Shown here: piece after piece, positions 8,270-18,338 of the stretch | How the letters are laid out: each line of letters begins with the position of its first letter | Numbering within the stretch: the stretch's first letter is position 1 | Source of the DNA: Flavobacterium enshiense DK69 | GTDB taxonomy: Bacteria; Bacteroidota; Bacteroidia; Flavobacteriales; Flavobacteriaceae | DNA length: 64,000 bases | Direction of reading: 5' to 3' | NCBI RefSeq assembly: GCF_000498495.1 | Contig: NZ_AVCS01000013.1 | Coordinates: forward strand, 124,001 to 188,000 | Program-made: the position numbers and the translations under genes | The notes under the pieces: generated by a model | The model's database searches: none | What the model was told of the DNA's origin: nothing | Seen by the model: only the letters and a program-made list of their open reading frames with translations

Positions 8270-11200
8270 TTAATCTCTTTTAATCACTTTAAAGAAATCT
8301 ACATGATCTTCAGAATAAACTTTAACTAAGTACGTCGACGACGCAAATCCGCCAAAATTCATTTGAACATTATTTGTAGTATTATCTAAAGCATTTAACT
8401 GCTGACCTAATAAATTGTATACCTCTATTCTGGTTATTACATCTTTTGCCGTAATGGTCAATTGATCGTTAACCGGGTTCGGGTAGTATTTCAATTCAGC
8501 AATTTTGAAATCTGCAGTACCTAAACAAGGACCACCTGCAGTAATTCCAAATCTTGGGCCTTCACAACTAACACTATTAATTGTAACGGTTTGTGATACA
8601 TAATAAGTAGTACCTAAAACCGCTGGTGTCGAAGTCTGGATAATATTTCCTGCAGCAGGCGCGTCATACCATGTAAGTGTAGCTCCCGCAGTAGGCGTGA
8701 CAACGAAATCAGCAATTGTTCTTGTTGCACAAGCATCCTGTGTCGCAGCGGCTGTTGGAGCCGTAGTATTAACAACAGTAGCTGTAACCGGAACTCTTAT
8801 ACCTTCACAAACTTCATCATACGTTAAATTGTGGAAAATATTTGTATTACCTCCTGTAGTAACGATAACATCATTAAGTGCAGAAACGTTACCAGTTAAT
8901 TTAAGCGGTCCGACAGTTAACGGATATGCAATAGTAGCATTACTGTTTCCTAAAGTATTATTAGTTGCCACTAAACCATTAGTAGCCACTAATCTGTAAT
9001 CTTTACCAACAGGAATAGTATAGTTTAACGTAACAACTTGAGAGGTTGTCCCTACAGTTCCTGTCACTAACGTTGGTGTGAAAGTTACCGGAGAAGTTCC
9101 TGCAACAACATTACCGTTAGCATCAAATAATCCAACTGTAATTGGTGTAAGAGACGCTGTGTTTTTAGGGTAAACTGTTACTGTTTTTAATTTTAAATTA
9201 TTAACAGCATCAAACGAAATACCTTTAAAATTAGCACTTGAAACTCCAGTACCACCAAATGCTGCAGTATTTGCAGAACCAGTAGATTCAGAACCAGAAG
9301 CAACATAATAAGTAGTCGTTTGAGATACAGTCGGGCTGTAACCAACACCTTGTGCAACCATGTTTCCTCCTGTCGGAGCATCGTACCAGTTTAAGATAGC
9401 GCTTCCTGAAGCACTTAAATTAGCTGTACCGCCTGTACACATTGTAGAACCAGTAGTTGTAGCTGTTGAAGCTGTAACTGTTACTGCAACCGGAGTTGAA
9501 GTACCAGAGTTTCCTGTACAAGTTACAATACACTGGTATGAAGTATTCACTGCAGGTGTAGCTGTATAAGTAGCAGCAGTAGCACCAGCGATGTTAGTCA
9601 TAGGTCCAGCATTAACCGAACTTTGCCATTGGTAAGTTACCAAAGCTCCTGTTGTAGGAGTTGCTAAACTTAACGCAACAGATTGTCCCGCACAAACTGA
9701 AGACGAAGAGGCTACAGTAGCACCTGGAGTTGGAGTTCCTGTACAAGCAGGACCTTCTGTGTAAGAGAAATTCCCTAAGAAACCACCTACTTGCGGAGTT
9801 GCTAAAACAATAGAAGGATATGCCGGAATAGAGAAGTGAGCAGCATCAAAAGTTATTGCAGAAGCAGGATTTGAAACGATATCATACGTTCCATTCTCAG
9901 TTGCTGAATGCACAATAATATTTGAAGCAGTAACAACAGGACTTGAAGGCGCTAACCTTACGTTATAACCTGTAAAGGCTCCAGCAGAACCAACTCTAGT
10001 CACTTTCCATCTGTTTGCACTTAAATTAGAAAGGTTGGCTGAAGTTTCATTACCTGAATTGGTATCAAAAGCCTCGGCCATTAATTCAACACCTCCGGTT
10101 GAAGCAATAAGTATCGGAAGGTACTTGCCATTTTTACCAACCGGGAACAGTTTGAATAGAGTAAGTGTAGCATTGCTCGAGTTGGCATGAACTGCCGGCC
10201 CGTCAATATAGGAAGTGGCACTACCACCTGAAAAAGTACCACTTGTAAAAGAAGATGAAGTCACATTAGGGTTTCCTACATAAATAGGATATGCTGCTGA
10301 AGTGTGCACTATCCCACTAGTTAAAGTAACACTATTAGTTCTAAAATTAGGCACACTGATCGTAACCCCTGCAGTACTAGCATTATTAACCACTAATTGC
10401 GGAACCGAAAGAGTTGGAAGGCCTGGGTTAAGAGCCCATTCACTTGAAAGGAATGTACCTGATCCTGAAATTGTTTGTGGCAATGATGTAGCCACTGCAG
10501 CACCATTAATATAATTCCCAAGGTACCATTGAGTACCACCACTCGCGGAATTAATAGTACCATTATTCACAATGTTCCCTCCTACATAAATAGTAGAGTT
10601 AGCAAATGTTTTTTTGAAAACACTGCCGGCTGTAACTGTAAATGCATTCTGAACGTTCATATTGTAAGCACCATTGGCATTATTACTACCTACGTTCATG
10701 AATCGGCTTGCCCCTTGAGGAGCATCCACTGTTAAATTACCTAAAGAGAATAATCCTCCACCAGCCTGGAACTGACAGTTAAAACCGTTAGTAATCGAAG
10801 ATGTGTTCTGCGTAGAAACACCGTCCCCAATTTGTAAGGTATGGTTTAACCCTGCGGCATAATGATTTGGCGATGCATAGATAAACGAACCACTGAATTG
10901 CGTGTTAAACGACTGGAATTCAATATTCATTGGAGCAGGAGCTCCAGCCTGAATTGGCTCAGACAGCGATACATTCGCGCCTGAAACACTAGTTACGAAA
11001 GTTCCCGGTTTGATACCTTGTCCTGAAACAGTCATACCCGGTTGAATATTGCCGTTTGCAGCTGATAAAACAACAGAAGTAGCTCCAGGAGTCACAACAG
11101 TAATTGCCAATGGTAGCTGTGATACTATTGGAGATGGTGCTAAACCAGTAACTTGGTTCGATAAACCTAACCTCACTACCGCGCCCGTAACACCTGCACC

Positions 11201-14200
11201 ACTCGAAAGCGGCGTTATAGCGGTAATAGTTGTATTAGCAGGTATACCGGTTCCGGAAATTCCCATTCCTATCGCTAAATTTTGATTTGCAGCACTTTGC
11301 TCAACCACAACACCTGATATGTCGTTTGCCATAGAAGAAAAAGTCAAATTTGTCTGAAACCCTAATGAAAGAGCTGCATTTGTAGCAGTCGCATTTTGTG
11401 ATAATACCAAATTAGTTCCCGCAATACTCTGTACAAACGTATTGGCCGGAATACCTGTTCCGCTTACTGATGCTCCCACATAAATATTGGTATTAGCAGC
11501 CGATAAAGTAACATTCGCAGACCCGGTAGTGATAGAACCATTTTGTGATGTAGTAGGTGTAATTGAGGCTGTAACCGGTTGCGACAATGTCAATATATGA
11601 TTAGTTCCGGGAACAACGTTCGTAATAGTGGTATTGGCAGGAATATTTGGTCCTGAAATTGACATACCAGCATCAAAAATGTTATTACTAAAAGTTCCAT
11701 TTATTCTAATTTCACTTAAGGTAGTTCCGTTAGTTCCTCCTGGAGCGATATAAGTACCTGTTGCGCCTGCAGTATTAACACTGAAATTTGCAGCAGACTG
11801 TCCTGCAACTGGAGTTCCTATGTTTACAAGAGGGTCAACAATCGTAATTTTACCTCCTGTTAAATCTAAGTTAGACGTTTCAATTTTACATGAAGCACCT
11901 CCAAAAGCAACAGAAGAAGCAACATTACCGTTATTGTTACTGTCAATCACGATATCACCACCCGTCTGGCTGAAGAAACTTCCGTTTTTATGAGCAACAA
12001 AACCGTTTACTTTTAAAGTACCTGCAATCATAACATGTGAACCATAGTTAAAGAAAGCCGCATTGTTGTTGTCATTTGTACAAACACCTACTGTCATCGT
12101 AGTAGTACCTGCGTTGTTCGTTAATGTACCTCCTTTTGAGATTGTCACACCTGCTGCATTAGCCGCAGTTGTTACCGTAACATTATGACCTGACGCAATA
12201 GTAACTAAGCTGTTACAAGAAGGAGCAACTCCTCCAACCCATGTTGAACCAGTACTCCAGTTACCTGAAGTAGCTGAAACAATCGTAGTCGCCGCATTGG
12301 CAAATGATGTATTACTAGCTCCTATATATACAGCATCTGAAGTTAAATTAGCTATAGTCAAACCTTTTCTGAACGCAAATGGCGTTGCAGTTCCATCCTG
12401 ATGTATACCCGGCATAACCGCTGTAGCATTCATTAATCTTGAAGTACCATCAATAACTGGTAAACCTCCGTTAGCATACAATCCCACTCTATACGTTGGC
12501 GTAAAAGATAATGTTACCGCTGCAGAAATATCAGAAGTATTAGTAGTCGCTTGAGACAAAGTCAAAGTTGTCCCGGAAATAGCAGCAACGTAAGTATTAG
12601 GAGCAACATTTGGCCCAGAAACCACCTGCCCTACAATAATATTAGGATTTGCCGCCGCTAAAGTAACAACAGTGCTTGTCGCAGGCATACCTGTAGCAGT
12701 TGTTAACGAAGCTGCAATAAAATTCAACCTTACCGGAACCGTAATAGCACTAGCATTCGTAGTAGCTTGAGACAATGTCAAATTAGCCCCGGAAATAGCA
12801 CTTACATAAGTGTTAGGAGCAATATTTAACCCACTAACCAATTGACCAACCAAAATATTAGCATTTGCTGCCGCTAATGTAATAGCAGTGGTTGTTGCAC
12901 CCATACCTGTCGCTGTTGTATCTGACCCAGTTACACCCGCTGTTAAATTAAAAGCGTTTCCACCAGGAACCACATTACCATCCGGAGTTGAGAAGCTCCA
13001 GTTTCCGTCATAACGTTTATTGATAGTATAAGCACCTTCAGTAACAGTAACATTACTTACAGTATTTGCATCAGCATACGTTACCGCCATCTCGCCGAAA
13101 GTAGTCGGAGACGTATCCGGCAATAAATATAATGATCTGTCTAAACCGGCTCCACTAATAAAAGGATACCAAGTAGGCTTATAACTACCATCCGTACCAG
13201 GATACTCAGTTCCAGGTTGTACCACCCTCTGATTTGCATTACCTATAACCTTTGATACCGTTCCGCTCACAAAACCTGATCCCGGATTAACAAAGATGTT
13301 ACTTAACGAACTAAAATTTCCAAGAATCAAACGGTTTCCTGTAAAAACACTTACTCTTCCGTTGGTTAAAGTAATTCTACTTTTAATTCTAACGCCATCG
13401 GCCTTCCAACTAACATTGGAAGTTCCTGCAAAAGTATTGTTAACTTCAAGCTGATTTAAAACACCAGCAACGTTAGCAGTGCCGTTTACACCTGTTGCAG
13501 ATCCGCCTACTAAACCGCCAGTAGCAACAGTTACTGTTTGAAGTGTAGAACCATTAAGCGTTAAGCAACCTTGACCAGCTGTAGAACCACCTACATTACT
13601 GTCAAATCTGGCTTGAGCACTTACATCTAAATTATGTCCTAATTTTAAGTTCTTACCATTGGAACCATCATGATTGTTAAATCTTGATCCACCGGCAGAA
13701 AGAGTCAAATCCTGAGCAACGTTAAATTCATCCATTACACTGCTCTGAGCAAATTGTAATAAGGTATTCGTTCCCGAAAAGAACAAGGTCTCAGCTCCAG
13801 AATATCTTGAGTCAACCATAACCACCTCGCCATCATCATTAAGGACAGCAGTATCGGCAGGGGTCGGTACATTTCCACCTTCCCAAGTGCCAGGCTGCGA
13901 CCAAAGTCCGGAATGAGCACAATTAATTTCTTCAGGTATTCTCGAGACAAGTGAAATATTATCAATAGCCGCCGGAGGAACTGTTCCTGCTGTCGCATTG
14001 TTAGTCCATACGAAAATCAATCGGAAAGGAGTGCCCGCGAAAGATTTAGGGATAAATGCAGTATTTTTGGTAGTAGCGACCTGTGCACCAGAATTGAACG
14101 AGATCAATGTTGCACCCGGCCATGAAACACCATAAGTCATAGGTACTGTTACCTGAGTATTGGTACCCGTCACTGTTTGTGCAATAGGGGCCACCCATAC

Positions 14201-15109
14201 TTGCCATCCAGAACCGGAAGCCGGAGCAGATTTCACATCAAAAGTCAGTGTCATTGCCTTTTGAGCAACAGGAACGTTTGTGATATCTCTGTAGAAATAA
14301 ACCGTTCTGGTCCCTGTGTAACCTCCGTAAGAATTGGTAGCACCATTATCATTGGTTATATAAGCAGCGTTACCTGAAATTCCAGATCCAGTTGCTGAAA
14401 ACGATAATGTTTGTGCAACCGACAATGCCCCACTATTTATGGAAGCTTTTGACAATCCTAATGCAGTACCGTTAATACTGGCTACATAGGTGTCAGCTCC
14501 AATAAAACCAGTAACTGGGGCAATTAACATACCCACAGAAATATTTGGATTTGCTGCAGCTAAAGTAACTGAATACGTATTAGCAGTAATAGAAGCTGTA
14601 GTTATCTGAGATGTTGCCACACTGATACCACCTCCAGAAGTTTTCCCAAAACCTAAAGTAACTGTACCTGAAGTAGCAGTAGCGCCTTGGGATAAAGTCA
14701 AACTAGTTCCGGAAATAGCAGCCACGAAAGTATTGGCAGGAATATTATCTCCATACACAACCTGACCTTGAACTATGTTTGCATTGGCAGCTGTCAGCGT
14801 TACAGCTGTTGAACCACTCGTGATCGCTCCCACTGATGTGGTTCCTGAGGCAGCTGTTCCAAGGGCCCACTTGATAGGACCGGTCCCTTCGTTTGCAACT
14901 GTCCATCCATTTGCTGCGAAAGTGTTTCCGGGTTTTTCAAATCCTCCCTCTTCTGCGGGATTGATTATCGTAGTTTGTTGAGCAAACGAACTGTTTGAAA
15001 AACAAAAAAGCGATAACGCGACAACCGTTCCATGGAGGAGTCGGTTTTCTTTTTTTAAGCCAAAGCAATCAAATACTTTGCCGAGTCGTAATTTTTTTTG
15101 CATAATCAT
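8270..15109 (-). CDS. Giant repeat-containing surface protein with T9SS type A sorting domain
   Basis: About 2,279 residues from the ATG at 15107-15109; an ATG at 15103 is equally possible, and a longer reading to 15181 would need a non-ATG start. The long signal sequence ends near FSNSSFAQ. The body is rich in T, G, A, S and N beta-strand sequence typical of Flavobacterium surface proteins. An Ig-like domain lies near residues 1791-1865 (ASSSSVCAGQSVALSL ... YQWQSS). The last ~78 residues (YYPNPVNDQLTI ... YNLLGQQL ... YLVKVYSED) form a type A (Por_Secre_tail) domain, which directs T9SS export and attachment or release. Eight copies of a motif like VTLAAANPNIxVGQxVSG ... IPANTxVxxIxGTxLTLSQ lie in three blocks (about residues 88-238, 728-870 and 1135-1396). 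Function unknown; adhesin or structural surface protein is inferred. Confidence 0.9.
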   Translation of the reverse strand: MIMQKKLRLGKVFDCFGLKKENRLLHGTVVALSLFCFSNSSFAQQTTIINPAEEGGFEKPGNTFAANGWTVANEGTGPIKWALGTAASGTTSVGAITSGSTAVTLTAANANIVQGQVVYGDNIPANTFVAAISGTSLTLSQGATATSGTVTLGFGKTSGGGISVATSQITTASITANTYSVTLAAANPNISVGMLIAPVTGFIGADTYVASINGTALGLSKASINSGALSVAQTLSFSATGSGISGNAAYITNDNGATNSYGGYTGTRTVYFYRDITNVPVAQKAMTLTFDVKSAPASGSGWQVWVAPIAQTVTGTNTQVTVPMTYGVSWPGATLISFNSGAQVATTKNTAFIPKSFAGTPFRLIFVWTNNATAGTVPPAAIDNISLVSRIPEEINCAHSGLWSQPGTWEGGNVPTPADTAVLNDDGEVVMVDSRYSGAETLFFSGTNTLLQFAQSSVMDEFNVAQDLTLSAGGSRFNNHDGSNGKNLKLGHNLDVSAQARFDSNVGGSTAGQGCLTLNGSTLQTVTVATGGLVGGSATGVNGTANVAGVLNQLEVNNTFAGTSNVSWKADGVRIKSRITLTNGRVSVFTGNRLILGNFSSLSNIFVNPGSGFVSGTVSKVIGNANQRVVQPGTEYPGTDGSYKPTWYPFISGAGLDRSLYLLPDTSPTTFGEMAVTYADANTVSNVTVTEGAYTINKRYDGNWSFSTPDGNVVPGGNAFNLTAGVTGSDTTATGMGATTTAITLAAANANILVGQLVSGLNIAPNTYVSAISGANLTLSQATTNASAITVPVRLNFIAASLTTATGMPATSTVVTLAAANPNIIVGQVVSGPNVAPNTYVAAISGTTLTLSQATTNTSDISAAVTLSFTPTYRVGLYANGGLPVIDGTSRLMNATAVMPGIHQDGTATPFAFRKGLTIANLTSDAVYIGASNTSFANAATTIVSATSGNWSTGSTWVGGVAPSCNSLVTIASGHNVTVTTAANAAGVTISKGGTLTNNAGTTTMTVGVCTNDNNNAAFFNYGSHVMIAGTLKVNGFVAHKNGSFFSQTGGDIVIDSNNNGNVASSVAFGGASCKIETSNLDLTGGKITIVDPLVNIGTPVAGQSAANFSVNTAGATGTYIAPGGTNGTTLSEIRINGTFSNNIFDAGMSISGPNIPANTTITNVVPGTNHILTLSQPVTASITPTTSQNGSITTGSANVTLSAANTNIYVGASVSGTGIPANTFVQSIAGTNLVLSQNATATNAALSLGFQTNLTFSSMANDISGVVVEQSAANQNLAIGMGISGTGIPANTTITAITPLSSGAGVTGAVVRLGLSNQVTGLAPSPIVSQLPLAITVVTPGATSVVLSAANGNIQPGMTVSGQGIKPGTFVTSVSGANVSLSEPIQAGAPAPMNIEFQSFNTQFSGSFIYASPNHYAAGLNHTLQIGDGVSTQNTSSITNGFNCQFQAGGGLFSLGNLTVDAPQGASRFMNVGSNNANGAYNMNVQNAFTVTAGSVFKKTFANSTIYVGGNIVNNGTINSASGGTQWYLGNYINGAAVATSLPQTISGSGTFLSSEWALNPGLPTLSVPQLVVNNASTAGVTISVPNFRTNSVTLTSGIVHTSAAYPIYVGNPNVTSSSFTSGTFSGGSATSYIDGPAVHANSSNATLTLFKLFPVGKNGKYLPILIASTGGVELMAEAFDTNSGNETSANLSNLSANRWKVTRVGSAGAFTGYNVRLAPSSPVVTASNIIVHSATENGTYDIVSNPASAITFDAAHFSIPAYPSIVLATPQVGGFLGNFSYTEGPACTGTPTPGATVASSSSVCAGQSVALSLATPTTGALVTYQWQSSVNAGPMTNIAGATAATYTATPAVNTSYQCIVTCTGNSGTSTPVAVTVTASTATTTGSTMCTGGTANLSASGSAILNWYDAPTGGNMVAQGVGYSPTVSQTTTYYVASGSESTGSANTAAFGGTGVSSANFKGISFDAVNNLKLKTVTVYPKNTASLTPITVGLFDANGNVVAGTSPVTFTPTLVTGTVGTTSQVVTLNYTIPVGKDYRLVATNGLVATNNTLGNSNATIAYPLTVGPLKLTGNVSALNDVIVTTGGNTNIFHNLTYDEVCEGIRVPVTATVVNTTAPTAAATQDACATRTIADFVVTPTAGATLTWYDAPAAGNIIQTSTPAVLGTTYYVSQTVTINSVSCEGPRFGITAGGPCLGTADFKIAELKYYPNPVNDQLTITAKDVITRIEVYNLLGQQLNALDNTTNNVQMNFGGFASSTYLVKVYSEDHVDFFKVIKRD
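10920..11705. repeat. Repeat block C in the giant type A protein (four units)
   Basis: Encodes four divergent units of about 55-65 residues with core SAANxNIxVGxxxSGxGIPANTxVxxI and a terminal LTLSQ-like strand. The block sits between AANFSVNTAGATGTYIAPGG on one side and FNTQFSGSFIYASPNHYAAG on the other, which read as parts of other domains. Confidence 0.7.
12500..12925. repeat. Repeat block B in the giant type A protein (two units)
   Basis: Two adjacent units that are close at both protein and DNA level: each contains TTATGM, ITLAAAN or VTLAAAN, NIxVGQxVSG, NxAPNTYV, AISG and LTLSQATTN. They are the most alike of the eight units, which suggests a recent tandem duplication. The flanks NAFNLTAGVTG and YRVGLYANGGLPV look like one domain split by the block. 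Confidence 0.8.
14395..14845. repeat. Repeat block A in the giant type A protein (two units)
   Basis: Two units of about 75 residues. The first (VTLTAANANIVQGQVVYG ... IPANTFVAAISGTSLTLSQ) matches the consensus well; the second is more divergent (VTLAAANPNISVGMLI). The block lies between WALGTAASG and GNAAYITNDNGATNSYGG, which in related Flavobacterium proteins appear as one continuous domain. Confidence 0.75.
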
Positions 15110-15573
15110 ACATTTTGGTTTAAATGTTAAAGACGTGAAATTATATATTACATACATATATAATAATAGCAATTCTTTCAAAATTCAGTAATTTTGAAAC
15201 TCTAAAATACAAAACAAACCCTTCAGCAACAATGTATTACAAATAAAATCGACGAGAGATAGCATTTTCTAGTTTTACAGCATCTTCACACAATTTTGTA
15301 GTCCTTTTTAGGCATTACTTTTAAATTCTGTAGGATATTGACTGGTAAAAAAAGCAGACGTGATTTCAAAGAAAGTAAGAAAGCAGACTTCTTCAGAAGA
15401 TTGAAAATAGTCACTCCTGTAGTATAATTTTGAGAAATAAAAATAACAACCCTTAACCTGTTATACAACAAAGGGTCTTTACTAATTATAGAAATTCAGA
15501 AGATAAAAGCAGCAGATAGAAGCCCTTTTTGGCAAACCGAAAAGAATAAAATGGCCTCAGCTCTATTTTGATC
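15110..15573. other. 464-base intergenic region, no gene recognised
   Basis: It lies between the start of the giant type A gene and the end of the TPR paralogue. It should contain the promoter of the giant gene, but no clear TAnnTTTG box was seen in the expected place. A 61-codon minus-strand frame (15286-15471) has no recognisable features and is not called. No trace of the AraC domain missing from the adjacent TPR protein could be seen. Confidence 0.5.
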
Positions 15574-16731
15574 CTAGAGCATCTTTTCACCCTGCAGGCT
15601 TTTAATCGTCTCTTTAAGGTCAACAATGTTTCTTTTTGCTTTTCTGGTCGAAATCAAAAAGAAAAATATCAAAAACATTAAAATGATTACAACAACTATT
15701 ATACGGTACAGATAACCCGGAATCTCACTTTTAAACTTGTTTTCATTTTCCTTTTCAATTGCATTGAGTGAGTCGCTGGCCGATTTGCGTTCGCGTTCCA
15801 TCACCTCATTTTGAATCTCCAGGAATTTCAAATGGTATTTTTTATATTGGTTCCAATCGTTAACGGCGAGATAATTTTCAGACAAACCTTTATAGATTTC
15901 CTGATTCAGGATTAAATCATCGACACCGCTCGAAATCGATTGCGCCTCAAGCAATAAAGAAATAGCTTGATTATACTTTCCTTCGATGGTATATACCTGC
16001 GCCAGTCCTTTTTGGGCAAATGCCTGCAAGCTGTTTGCCTTAATCATTTTAGCATAAGTTATCGATTCGAGAAAGCTCTTTGTCGCTGATGCATTATTAG
16101 ACATCATCAAATAACAGTTTCCTTTATTATACTTTGCAATACTGATTACATTGGCATTATTTTTCGGATTTTTGGATTTCAGTATCTGTTTAATCCCTCT
16201 GTCAAAAAAGTTGATCGCAATAGCACAGTTCAACTCTTCCTTATAAATGAAACCTCTTACAACATAATTGACCCCAAGGCTAACACGAACAGAATCCGGT
16301 TTTGAATATTCCAGGCACAGTTTTTCTGCCTGATCAAGGTATTGAATTGCCTTATCGTAAATTTTCAACTGATGGTATTGAATCCCTGTTTTATTTACGA
16401 CAGATATCTTTAAAAGCTTATTCTTTGTCTGAGGCAAAAGTTCATTAGCCTTAATGACATATTCCAATGATTTCTGATAATCCCTTTTTGAGGAATAACC
16501 ATCCGAAATCAATTTATAAATACGGATTTTGATATCAACATCATTACCTGCTTCTTTCAGCAGTTGCTTCCCGGTAGCAATTACTTTATCGGGATTCTTA
16601 TACATCTCCGAAGTATTCTTCCTAATGATGCTATCCAAACGCTTAGAACCTTGGGAATAAGACTCCAAACCAAATAGCAATATCCCTAAAAAAAGGAAAC
16701 CAGTAAAAAATAAATGGATGATACGTTTCAT
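15574..16731 (-). CDS. TPR membrane protein, paralogue of the neighbouring TPR-AraC regulator without its DNA-binding domain
   Basis: 385 residues: signal peptide or N-terminal anchor (residues 1-26, ending in ESYSQ), TPR-type helical pairs over about 40-310, and a transmembrane segment (IIVVVIILMFLIFFFLI) near residue 345. A short basic/coiled tail (RKAKRNIVDLKETIKSLQGE) follows and the protein then stops. The plan copies the upstream 531-residue protein up to the same point after the membrane segment, where that protein continues into an AraC-type helix-turn-helix domain. The gene starts 11 bases after the upstream stop, so the two are cotranscribed. A sensor, partner or antagonist of the regulator is inferred; a truncated relic is possible, but the frame is intact and ends cleanly. 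Confidence 0.85.
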   Translation of the reverse strand: MKRIIHLFFTGFLFLGILLFGLESYSQGSKRLDSIIRKNTSEMYKNPDKVIATGKQLLKEAGNDVDIKIRIYKLISDGYSSKRDYQKSLEYVIKANELLPQTKNKLLKISVVNKTGIQYHQLKIYDKAIQYLDQAEKLCLEYSKPDSVRVSLGVNYVVRGFIYKEELNCAIAINFFDRGIKQILKSKNPKNNANVISIAKYNKGNCYLMMSNNASATKSFLESITYAKMIKANSLQAFAQKGLAQVYTIEGKYNQAISLLLEAQSISSGVDDLILNQEIYKGLSENYLAVNDWNQYKKYHLKFLEIQNEVMERERKSASDSLNAIEKENENKFKSEIPGYLYRIIVVVIILMFLIFFFLISTRKAKRNIVDLKETIKSLQGEKML

Positions 16732-16742
16732 GGATTCTGTCT

Positions 16743-18338
16743 TTAAGAGGCGTTACGGTTTTCCTTTTCGTTCCTCAAAAGGTCAATAAAGGTTACGGGC
16801 GCTAATCCAGTTATCGATTTAAAAACTGTTGCAAAACTGCTGTGAGAAGAGAAACCGCTGGCTTCCGCAAGATAACTGATCTTGTAATTCATATAATTAG
16901 GATCTGTTTTTAATTTCTCTACAATAAAGTTGATGCGCAACTTATTAATGTAGGTATTAAAATTCACCTCATAATGTTTATTGATTACTTCTGAAAGGTA
17001 TTTGATATTGGTATCGAACTGCCCAGCCAAAATAGCCAGCGACATATCCTTATTAACAAAACGCGTAGTGTTTTCGAATCGCTTCAGCTTACTCAACAAC
17101 AGCTGTTCTGTCTCTTCAGGAATTGCGCTTTTTTTGGATGGTACTTTTTTTACCGCTTCTTTCTTTTCAGGCTGACGCAAAACAAGATTGCTTCGGGTGA
17201 TTTCCAAATAGCTGATAATCTCCTTCAGACGTTTCTGATCCCACTGAAAACGGAACCAAAATCCCGCCGAAATCAATACCGCAATTATAAAAATCCCCAA
17301 TATCAGATAAAAACCTCGAAAATATCCGTCACGCTTGGCCTGATATTTATTTTCATAATCTTTAGTGATTAAATTATAAGCCATATTAAGCGATTCCTGC
17401 CCAATGTTTTCAATCTCTGCATTAGTATTAAGGAAATCTGTATTATAAAATTTATAATTCGCCTTATCATTTAAAACTATATAATTGTCAATGAGATTTC
17501 GGTTTATGTCTCTTAACAAATAAATATTATTGAAATCCTTTGCCGTTTTCAGGGCCGTGAGTAGTTGTGGTACGGCCTGATTATGTGCTTTCTTGTGAAA
17601 ATTCACATTAGCCAACCCCACTAAAGCAAAGGCCTCAGCATAACTGTTTTTGCGATCCCCTTTAGTTGAAAGTTCTAATGCCCGGTTAAAATTCTGGGCC
17701 CCTTTTTCAAAATCATTCAAACCTAAATAAACACGCCCTTTCGAAATGGCAAACCATAAATCAAAATAAGGGTACTGTTTAGAGGCTTCATCAATCTGAT
17801 TGGCATTTTTTTCAATCATTTCCAAGGCCCCCTTGAAGTTTTGCCTGTCAGCCTGGGTTCCAATTTTCTCCAGAAGCATCAAAGCGCGGCAATATTTTTT
17901 TTGGTTTTCGTCGCTCATGGAAGCAAGCGTATTCTCTGCTCCTTCAAAATATTTCTGAGCCTGGCTGTCAAGATACAATTTCTGTAATATTTCAGATTTT
18001 GCGACAGTCGCTTTTATGAATGTAAAAGGTTCTGCACCGGCATTTTCTTCATTCACTTCAAACAAATAAACAAGTGCCTTGCTGTAATCTCCTTTTACTT
18101 TGTAAATTTCGGCAATCAGTAAATTTATCTGGCTTTTTTCCGTTTCTGATGTGGTTTTCGACAAAAGGTGCTGTGCGACCTTCAGCGCTTCATCCGGCTT
18201 ACTAAAAACCAATGCTTCCGACTCCTTAAAGAGCAGTGGTTCGTCTATAGTGTTTTGTGCCCCGACAGTCACAGAGAAAAATACTGCACAGGCAACTAGT
18301 ACAACAAAAAAATTAAACGGAACTTGGAAATACCTCAT
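16743..18338 (-). CDS. Membrane-anchored TPR sensor with AraC-family DNA-binding domain
   Basis: 531 residues: N-terminal hydrophobic signal (residues 1-27), periplasmic TPR array (about 35-320), one transmembrane segment (GFYLILGIFIIAVLISAGFW, about 345-365), a Lys/Glu-rich linker, and a C-terminal AraC/XylS-type helix-turn-helix domain (about 425-525). The second helix-turn-helix has the family pattern KISYLAEASGFSSHSSFATVFKSITGLAPVTF. Such one-component TPR-AraC proteins are common in Flavobacteria and are thought to couple envelope signals to transcription. It starts 381 bases from the divergent TonB-dependent receptor gene, which is a natural candidate target, but this is inferred from position only. 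Confidence 0.9.
   Translation of the reverse strand: MRYFQVPFNFFVVLVACAVFFSVTVGAQNTIDEPLLFKESEALVFSKPDEALKVAQHLLSKTTSETEKSQINLLIAEIYKVKGDYSKALVYLFEVNEENAGAEPFTFIKATVAKSEILQKLYLDSQAQKYFEGAENTLASMSDENQKKYCRALMLLEKIGTQADRQNFKGALEMIEKNANQIDEASKQYPYFDLWFAISKGRVYLGLNDFEKGAQNFNRALELSTKGDRKNSYAEAFALVGLANVNFHKKAHNQAVPQLLTALKTAKDFNNIYLLRDINRNLIDNYIVLNDKANYKFYNTDFLNTNAEIENIGQESLNMAYNLITKDYENKYQAKRDGYFRGFYLILGIFIIAVLISAGFWFRFQWDQKRLKEIISYLEITRSNLVLRQPEKKEAVKKVPSKKSAIPEETEQLLLSKLKRFENTTRFVNKDMSLAILAGQFDTNIKYLSEVINKHYEVNFNTYINKLRINFIVEKLKTDPNYMNYKISYLAEASGFSSHSSFATVFKSITGLAPVTFIDLLRNEKENRNAS

Noticed and set aside
1500..15109. Long repetitive stretches as a CRISPR array or phage tail genes
   Set aside because: Repeats are in-frame, divergent and part of one signal-peptide, sorting-domain protein; there are no spacers or cas genes.
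15104..15181. Longer start of the giant type A protein
   Set aside because: The extra 5' codons give no signal peptide, whereas the ATG at 15107-15109 gives one.
15286..15471. 61-codon minus-strand frame downstream of the TPR paralogue
   Set aside because: No domain, signal or conserved motif, and no promoter; position after a stop suggests chance.
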